Origin: Rhodospirillales bacterium
GTDB lineage: Bacteria; Pseudomonadota; Alphaproteobacteria; Rhodospirillales; JASLQF01
Direction of reading: 5' to 3'
Length of the DNA stretch: 39,211 bases
NCBI GenBank assembly: GCA_030744625.1
Contig: JASLQF010000010.1
Coordinates: forward strand, 1-39,211
Both the position numbers and the translations under genes were made by a program. The notes under the pieces are model-generated. The model was given only the letters and a program-made list of their open reading frames with translations. It ran no database searches and was not told where the DNA came from. Positions 34,539 through 39,211 of the stretch are shown here, piece by piece. Each line of letters begins with the position of its first letter. The first letter of the stretch is position 1.

Positions 34539-34916
34539 ATGGCAAATAAGAAAGCACGGGCCTTAGTCCGCAACATCGCCGAGGTGCCGTGGAAGGAATA
34601 CCCCGGCCATTTCGGCGGCGCCTTGTCGAAGCCGCTGGTCGATCCGGAAAACTCCGACACCAGGCTCATCGACTACCGGATCTCGAGCTACCAGCCCATG
34701 GCCCACGTCGCCACCCACGTCCACGCCGTACAGGAGCAGGTCTATCACGTGCTCGATGGCGAGGGGCTGATGGAGCTCGACGGCGAGCCCCGGGTGGTGC
34801 GCCGCCACGACGTCATCTTCATCCCGCCCGGCGTCGAGCACGCCATGTATAATTCGGGCCTGGACGATCTGGTCTTCGTGGTGGTCACCACCCCGGTCTC
34901 CGACGCGCCGGCCTGA
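34539..34916 (+). CDS. Cupin-domain protein
   Basis: A 125-residue single-domain cupin. Motif 1 is spread over THVHAVQEQVYHVLDGEG, giving His, Gln/Glu and His metal ligands, and motif 2 over IPPGVEHAMYNSG. A small cupin next to oxidative enzymes may be a metal-dependent dioxygenase, isomerase or a binding protein for the pathway intermediate; the sequence does not decide. AAGGAG lies about 8 bases before the ATG, and the gene sits 25 bases after the ThDP enzyme and 34 bases before the molybdenum hydroxylase gene. Confidence 0.85.
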   Translation: MANKKARALVRNIAEVPWKEYPGHFGGALSKPLVDPENSDTRLIDYRISSYQPMAHVATHVHAVQEQVYHVLDGEGLMELDGEPRVVRRHDVIFIPPGVEHAMYNSGLDDLVFVVVTTPVSDAPA

Positions 34917-34950
34917 GCGGCAAGAATCCAAGAACGGGAGGGTGGATGTA

Positions 34951-37308
34951 ATGGCCAAGAAAGGCATCGGCGCGCGGCTTACCCGCAAGGAAGACAAGCG
35001 CTTCCTGAGGGGCAAGGGGGAATACACCGCCGATCTGAATATCCCCGGCACACAGGATGCGGTTTTCGTGCGCAGCCCCGTCGCCCACGCCACGATCACC
35101 GGCATCGAGGCGCCGCCCGGATCGGCGGGCCGCTTCTTCACGGCCGCCGACTTCCCCAACCTGCTCCCCATCCTCTCGGTCCCCGAGATCAAGGGGTTCA
35201 AGCCTTCACCCTACCCGGCGCTGGCCACCGACAGGGTGCGCTTCGTCGGCGAAACCATCGCCGTTTGCGTGGCGCCGACGCGGGCCGAGGCCGAGGACAT
35301 GGCCGCCGCCTGCATTTGCGAATTCGACGAGCTTCCCGCGGTGGTCGACGCCATCGCGGCGATGCGGCCGGACGCGCCGCTGCTTCACGAGGCGTGGGGC
35401 GACAACTATTTTATCAAGACCGAGGTCGACGCAGGCGACGTGGAAGCGGCGGCGGCCGCCGCCTCCGTGGTCGTCGAGCGCGAGTTCCGCATGTACCGCC
35501 AAGTTGGTGCTCCCATGGAAGGGCGCGCCGCGCTCGCCTATTGGGACGACCGCCTCGACGAGCTGGTCGTCTACAGCTCCACCCAGTTCCCCCATCAAAT
35601 CCGCGCCGGCCTGGCCCAGCACCTACAGATCGAGGAGCGCCAGGTGCATGTCATCGCGCCCGACGTGGGCGGCGGCTTCGGCATCAAGAACATCCTCTAC
35701 CCGGAAGAGATCATCGTCGCGGCGCTCGGCCAGAAGTTCGGCACCCCCATCCGCTGGATCGAGGACCGGCGCGAGCATTTCCTGTCCTCGACCCATTGCC
35801 GGGAGCACATCCACCGCGTCAAGGCCTACGCCGACGAGGCGGGCAAGCTGCTTGGGCTCGACGTCGACGTGATCGTCGACTCCGGCGCCTATTCCCACTG
35901 GCCCAACAGTCCGCTGATGGAAACCGGGATGGCGATGAAGAACATCCCCGGCCCCTACCGCATCGCCAATTACCGGGCACGCGGCCACACGGTGGCCACC
36001 AACAAGTCGCCGATCGGCCCCTACCGGGGCGTCGCCCGGCCGGCGGCGTGCTTCACCATCGAGCGCATCATCGACGAGGTCGCCGTCGCCGTCGGGCGCG
36101 AGCCCTACCAGGTGCGCATGGAGAACATGGTGACGCCCGACCTCATGCCTTACCGCTCGGCGACCGAGCTTCTCTATGACAACGGCGACTACCCCGAGAG
36201 CGTCGCCAAGGCGGTCGAGCTCATCGGCCTCGACGACGTGCGCCGGCGCCAGGGCGGCGCCGAGCCCGACGGCCGCCTGATCGGCGCCGGCTTCGCCACT
36301 TATACGGAGCAGACGGCCCACGGCTGCGGAGAATGGGTGACGCGCGGAGTCCACGTCATCCCGGGGTTCGAAAGCGCCACGGCGCGGCTCATGACCGACG
36401 GCACCCTGGTCCTGCTCACCGGCATCCAGTGCCACGGCCAGGGCCTGGAGACGACCCTCGCCCAGGTCGCCTGCGAGGAGCTTGGCATGGATCCGGACCG
36501 CGTCTCGGTGCGCCACGGCGACAGCGCACTCAGCCCCTTCGGCATGGGCACGTTTGCCTCGCGCTCCATGGTCATGGCGGGGGGCGCGGTGGCCGGGGCG
36601 TGCCGCAAGATCCGCGACCAGATCGCCGTCATCGCCGCCCACATGCTGCAGTGCGATCCGCATGAGATCGAGCTTCGCGATGGCGGGATTTTCGGCCCGC
36701 GCGGCAACGTCAGCTTCGACGACGTCGGCCACGCCGCCTATTTGCGCCACGACGGGCTGCCGCCCGACACCGAACCCATGGTCGAGGCCACCGCCACCTA
36801 CGAGCCCGGCATCGCCACCGGCGTCTTCTGCTATTCCACCCACGCCGCCGTGGTCGCCGTCGATCCGGCGACAGGCGCCGTCGACATCCTCGATTACGCG
36901 GTGGTTGAGGATTGCGGCACCATCGTCAATCCCCTGGTCGTCGACGGCCAGATCGCCGGCGGCGTCTCCCAAGGCATCGGCACGGCGCTTTACGAGGAGA
37001 TTCCCTACAGCGACGACGGGCAACCCCTGGCCACCACCTTCATGGATTACCCCATGCCCGCCGCCACGGACATTCCCGAGGTCAAGATCGCCCACATGAC
37101 GACCCCCACCAAGCACACCGAATACGGCATGAAGGGCATGGGCGAGGGGGGCGCCATATCGCCGCCCGCCGCCATCGCCAACGCCATCCGCGACGCTCTC
37201 AAGCCGATCGGCGCCGAGATCAACGAAACGCCGATGACGCCACGCCGCGTCAGGCGGGCCATCGAAGCGGCCCTTGGCAACGCCGGCGGTGCCGGCTCCT
37301 CAGGGTGA
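34951..37308 (+). CDS. Second xanthine dehydrogenase-family molybdopterin-binding subunit
   Basis: A 785-residue molybdenum hydroxylase large subunit, paralogous to the one at 570-2879. GARLTRKEDKRFLRGKGEYT is the family start, PDVGGGFGIKN a Mo-cofactor loop, and PIGPYRGVARPAACF the active-site loop, here PYRGVARP rather than FRGAGR. GMGEGG places the catalytic Glu at 732. FAD and [2Fe-2S] partner subunits are absent from the neighbourhood. GGGAGG lies about 9 bases before the ATG at 34951; a GTG at 34942 would be too close to it. The last codons lie in an interspersed palindromic repeat (37301-37388), so the natural C-terminus may have been altered. The substrate is unknown; the neighbours suggest it acts with the ThDP enzyme and the cupin. 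Confidence 0.9.
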   Translation: MAKKGIGARLTRKEDKRFLRGKGEYTADLNIPGTQDAVFVRSPVAHATITGIEAPPGSAGRFFTAADFPNLLPILSVPEIKGFKPSPYPALATDRVRFVGETIAVCVAPTRAEAEDMAAACICEFDELPAVVDAIAAMRPDAPLLHEAWGDNYFIKTEVDAGDVEAAAAAASVVVEREFRMYRQVGAPMEGRAALAYWDDRLDELVVYSSTQFPHQIRAGLAQHLQIEERQVHVIAPDVGGGFGIKNILYPEEIIVAALGQKFGTPIRWIEDRREHFLSSTHCREHIHRVKAYADEAGKLLGLDVDVIVDSGAYSHWPNSPLMETGMAMKNIPGPYRIANYRARGHTVATNKSPIGPYRGVARPAACFTIERIIDEVAVAVGREPYQVRMENMVTPDLMPYRSATELLYDNGDYPESVAKAVELIGLDDVRRRQGGAEPDGRLIGAGFATYTEQTAHGCGEWVTRGVHVIPGFESATARLMTDGTLVLLTGIQCHGQGLETTLAQVACEELGMDPDRVSVRHGDSALSPFGMGTFASRSMVMAGGAVAGACRKIRDQIAVIAAHMLQCDPHEIELRDGGIFGPRGNVSFDDVGHAAYLRHDGLPPDTEPMVEATATYEPGIATGVFCYSTHAAVVAVDPATGAVDILDYAVVEDCGTIVNPLVVDGQIAGGVSQGIGTALYEEIPYSDDGQPLATTFMDYPMPAATDIPEVKIAHMTTPTKHTEYGMKGMGEGGAISPPAAIANAIRDALKPIGAEINETPMTPRRVRRAIEAALGNAGGAGSSG

Positions 37309-37388
37309 GGAAGTCACTGAACCGACCTCATGCCTCAAGCAGGCCCGAAGGGCCGTCTCGAAGGACGTGGTGAACGCTCACGATGAGG
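37301..37388. repeat. Interspersed palindromic repeat at the end of the molybdenum hydroxylase gene
   Basis: CCTCAT (37326-37331) pairs with ATGAGG (37383-37388), and inside them GGCCC-GAA-GGGCC (37342-37354) forms a tight hairpin followed by GTCTCGAAGGACG. A further CAGGGTGAGG segment lies at 37301-37310. This is the look of small palindromic elements scattered through alphaproteobacterial genomes. It covers the hydroxylase stop codon and may also work as a terminator between the convergent genes. Confidence 0.65.
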
Positions 37389-37394
37389 GAGCCG

Positions 37395-38342
37395 TCAGGC
37401 ATCCTGCGCGACGCCGGATACCTCTTTCATGAACTTGACCCCGGTGTTGCGCGGGGTGACGCCGAGCAGGCGCGCCGGGTTGTGGATGGCCATCTTCGAG
37501 ATGTCGTCGATGGCGACGCCCTTCTCGTGCAGCACCTGGGCGAAGACGCGGAACATGTCGGGGGTCTTGGGGCTGAAGGGCTGGCCCGAATCGGTGGCGA
37601 TGATGGCGTGATCGGCGCCGACGGCGTCCATCGCCTCCTTCATCTGCTCCGACGTGACGCTCTGGAACATGGGCATGCAGTTGATGGCGCAATACTCCAT
37701 CAGGCACCCCTCGCCGGCGAGTTCGACCTGGGTGGCGATGTCCAGGTTGGGGCATTGCATCTCGGGGTGGGTGATGACGATCTTGGACAGCTTTTTGCCG
37801 CGCCCGTATTCGACGAGGGCATAGATCTCTTCCTTGGATAGGTGCCCGGTGGCGAGGACGGCGTCGTACTCGACGATGAGCTCGATGATGTCCTTGGCTT
37901 CCGCCATCAGCTTACCGCCCTTGAGGACGCTGTAGAGGCCCTTCTCGCCGCGCGAGCTTTTGTTTGCGGCATAGCTGCCGCCGCCGATATTACCGAACGA
38001 CCCGGCGGCTCCGAAGACGCGCACGTGGTTGACGGCGTCGATGGTCGGCATCCACACGAACCGGGCGTCCTGTTTCAGGGCCTGCTCGACGGCCAGCGGA
38101 TTGATGCCACCGACGCCCCGGTTGAGCGCGATGCCGGCGTAGACGGGGAAGTCGGGGTAAACCTTCCGCGCGTGATAGACCTTGGTGATGGTGGCCTCGA
38201 AATGGCTTTTCACGACGATGCCGCTCATGCCCGCCTCGGCGCACCAGCCGGCGATGTCGATGGTGTCGCCGATGCGGCGGAACGGCGCCGGGCCGGTGTG
38301 GACGTGGGTATCGAGGAACCCCTCGGCCGATAGAATAGGCAT
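37395..38342 (-). CDS. DUF6282 family amidohydrolase-like protein
   Basis: A 315-residue TIM-barrel hydrolase-like protein recognised as DUF6282. FLDTHVHTGPAPFRRIGD gives the metal-binding HxH (His13, His15), VVKSHFEAT gives Lys45 and His47, LATGHLS gives His167, ITHPEMQ gives His192 and ATDSGQP gives Asp251: the ligand pattern of the metal-dependent amidohydrolase superfamily. It probably hydrolyses or decarboxylates a small cyclic or amide substrate, but no member has a function I can name. AAAGGA lies about 7 bases before the ATG. It is convergent with the molybdenum hydroxylase and may belong to the same pathway. Confidence 0.8.
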   Translation of the reverse strand: MPILSAEGFLDTHVHTGPAPFRRIGDTIDIAGWCAEAGMSGIVVKSHFEATITKVYHARKVYPDFPVYAGIALNRGVGGINPLAVEQALKQDARFVWMPTIDAVNHVRVFGAAGSFGNIGGGSYAANKSSRGEKGLYSVLKGGKLMAEAKDIIELIVEYDAVLATGHLSKEEIYALVEYGRGKKLSKIVITHPEMQCPNLDIATQVELAGEGCLMEYCAINCMPMFQSVTSEQMKEAMDAVGADHAIIATDSGQPFSPKTPDMFRVFAQVLHEKGVAIDDISKMAIHNPARLLGVTPRNTGVKFMKEVSGVAQDA

Positions 38343-38430
38343 GGACGGTCCTTTCCGTGGTTTGCGGCTATAATCGTTGAATTATTGCATGGATTCCCCC
38401 TGGCGGGGAAATCGGGGAAAGGCGGCGGAC

Positions 38431-38775
38431 ATGGCCAGAAAGCGCACACCGGATCTCAAGGCGGCGAGGAAGGCCCTTGAGCGCGAGCGCGGCGAGATCG
38501 AGGAGGTGAGCACCGCCGCCGCCGAGGAGCGCCGCCCCGTCGAACTCGACCAGCAGAGCGTCGGCCGCCTGTCCAGGATGGACGCCCTGCAGGTGCAGGC
38601 CATGGCCCAGGCCGTGGAAACGCGCCGCCAGGGACGGCTGCAACGAATCGAGGCGGCGCTCGGGCGCATCGAGGACGGCGAGTACGGCTACTGCGCGGAA
38701 TGCGGCGAGGAAATCCCGCCCAAGCGCTTGGCCATCGAGCCGACCATAGAGCGTTGCGTCGATTGCGCCGGCTGA
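38431..38775 (+). CDS. TraR/DksA-type C4 zinc-finger protein
   Basis: A 114-residue protein with a helical N-terminal half (RLSRMDALQVQAMAQAVETR) and a C-terminal zinc finger: Cys88 and Cys91 in GYCAECGEEI, Cys109 and Cys112 in RCVDCAG. DksA-family proteins enter the secondary channel of RNA polymerase and modulate promoter opening, often with ppGpp. This one is shorter than DksA (about 150 residues) and lacks the long acidic-tipped coiled coil, so it belongs with the small TraR/YbiI-like group. The ATG at 38431 follows AAAGG by 9 bases; the frame is open for 18 codons upstream. It is divergent from the DUF6282 gene. Confidence 0.88.
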   Translation: MARKRTPDLKAARKALERERGEIEEVSTAAAEERRPVELDQQSVGRLSRMDALQVQAMAQAVETRRQGRLQRIEAALGRIEDGEYGYCAECGEEIPPKRLAIEPTIERCVDCAG

Positions 38776-38848
38776 GGCGCTGGCTTGGAAACATCCCATC
38801 GGGGCCGTTGGAATCAACCGGGCCCGGCATGGAAGAGGAGACTTCACG

Positions 38849-39088
38849 ATGGCCATGGAAGGCGTTCCCTGGGTCGATCTCGTCGGCTACTTCGGCGGTG
38901 GCGTGACCCTTTGGGGCATGTACCGCAAGACCATCATTCCGCTTCGCCTCGGCGCCGTCGGCGGCAATATCGGATTCATATTTTTCGGCCTCCTCGTGCC
39001 CAGTTTTCCGACGCTGGTGCTGCACTCCCTCTTATTGCCGCTGAACGGTTACAGGACGTGGCAAATGTATAATACCAGCCGACATTGA
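38849..39088 (+). CDS. Small membrane protein of unknown function (possible fragment)
   Basis: A 79-residue hydrophobic protein with three likely membrane segments: WVDLVGYFGGGVTLWGMY (about 8-25), LGAVGGNIGFIFFGLLV (about 34-50) and FPTLVLHSLLLPLNGY (about 53-68). The pattern IPLR, then GNxGF, then HxLLLPLNxYR resembles an alphaproteobacterial membrane module that I recall both alone and fused to a C-terminal cyclic-nucleotide-binding domain. Here the frame ends just after WQM, and mobile-element sequence follows within about 20 bases, so truncation by insertion is possible. GAGGAG lies about 10 bases before the ATG. Confidence 0.7.
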   Translation: MAMEGVPWVDLVGYFGGGVTLWGMYRKTIIPLRLGAVGGNIGFIFFGLLVPSFPTLVLHSLLLPLNGYRTWQMYNTSRH

Positions 39089-39171
39089 ATGTGACTCGCA
39101 GTTAAGGGATTCCCATATCTGGTGTTGTGTGATTCCCTTGGCCCCAAGATTCGGTATCTTGGAGGCCTACG
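39089..39171. mobile_element. Probable left end and leader of an IS630-like element
   Basis: The stretch between the small membrane protein and the transposase start should contain the left terminal repeat; the exact end cannot be set without the other end. Two GATTCCC copies (39107-39113, 39131-39137) are visible. CCAAGAT (39144-39150) and ATCTTGG (39156-39162) form a 7-base hairpin whose right arm runs into the GGAGG ribosome binding site of the transposase. Confidence 0.45.
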
Positions 39172-39211
39172 ATGACACCTGTCCCACTTCGTGAAGATTT
39201 TGATTCGGCTG
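39172..39211 (+). CDS. IS630-family transposase (partial, 5' end)
   Basis: The first 13 residues, MTPVPLREDFDSA, match the typical start of the helix-turn-helix-containing IS630 transposases of alphaproteobacteria (PVPLRxDFDA). A GGAGG site lies 7 bases before the ATG. The gene leaves the window at the right edge, so the assignment rests on very little sequence. Confidence 0.55.
   Translation, partial: MTPVPLREDFDSA

Noticed and set aside
1..39211. tRNA genes, rRNA genes, CRISPR arrays or riboswitches
   Set aside because: None was recognised on either strand; gaps between genes are short and explained by promoters or small repeats.

Overview
The window is GC-rich and gene-dense and reads as chromosome of an alphaproteobacterium, most likely a rhodospirilloid. 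The clues are a DUF1491 protein, a DivK-like single-domain receiver, rquA (rhodoquinone synthesis), palindromes centred on GANTC (the CcrM methylation site) and a short alphaproteobacterial-type palindromic repeat. All assignments come from reading the translations and from remembered family features; no database was searched. No tRNA, rRNA or CRISPR array was seen.

Layout. (1) 1-9994: a catabolic island. A truncated LivJ-like binding protein points left. To the right are a molybdenum hydroxylase large subunit, an alpha/beta hydrolase of the C-C-bond-cleaving type, a 4HBT-type thioesterase (opposite strand), a methylmalonyl-CoA-epimerase-like VOC protein, a lactonase-type metallo-beta-lactamase-fold enzyme, an acyl-CoA ligase, a 3-hydroxyisobutyryl-CoA-hydrolase-like protein and an alanine/serine-glyoxylate-type aminotransferase. 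This looks like hydroxylation, cleavage, CoA activation and CoA-ester processing of an unknown substrate. (2) 9999-16671, minus strand: a cytosolic reductive-dehalogenase-like Fe-S protein, DUF1491, an ABC-F ATPase, and a MarR-HlyD-DHA2 efflux operon with a clear operator. (3) 16772-22673: a UbiD-family decarboxylase, divergent from a tightly overlapping rquA-frdABCD operon; an FNR-type box lies between them. (4) 22727-32534, minus strand: a DivK-like receiver, an eight-PAS hybrid histidine kinase with two receivers, a receiver-GAF-PAS-class III cyclase protein, and then TypA/BipA. (5) 32732-38342: a ThDP enzyme, a cupin, a second molybdenum hydroxylase large subunit and a convergent DUF6282 metallohydrolase-like protein. 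(6) 38431-39211: a DksA/TraR-type zinc-finger protein, a small membrane protein, and the start of an IS630-like transposase that leaves the window.

Main result. rquA is translationally coupled to a complete E. coli-type quinol:fumarate reductase (frdABCD), and every Fe-S, FAD and quinone-site residue I checked is conserved. One operon therefore encodes both the conversion of ubiquinone to the low-potential rhodoquinone and the enzyme that would spend rhodoquinol on fumarate. An FNR-family site (TTGA-N6-TCAA) upstream fits oxygen-responsive control. Secondary points of interest are the standalone reductive-dehalogenase homologue, a putative phosphorelay ending in cyclic-nucleotide synthesis, the molybdo-hydroxylase/C-C-hydrolase gene pair, a thioesterase homologue with Ala in place of the catalytic Asp, and a pair of 27-bp perfect palindromes centred on GANTC.
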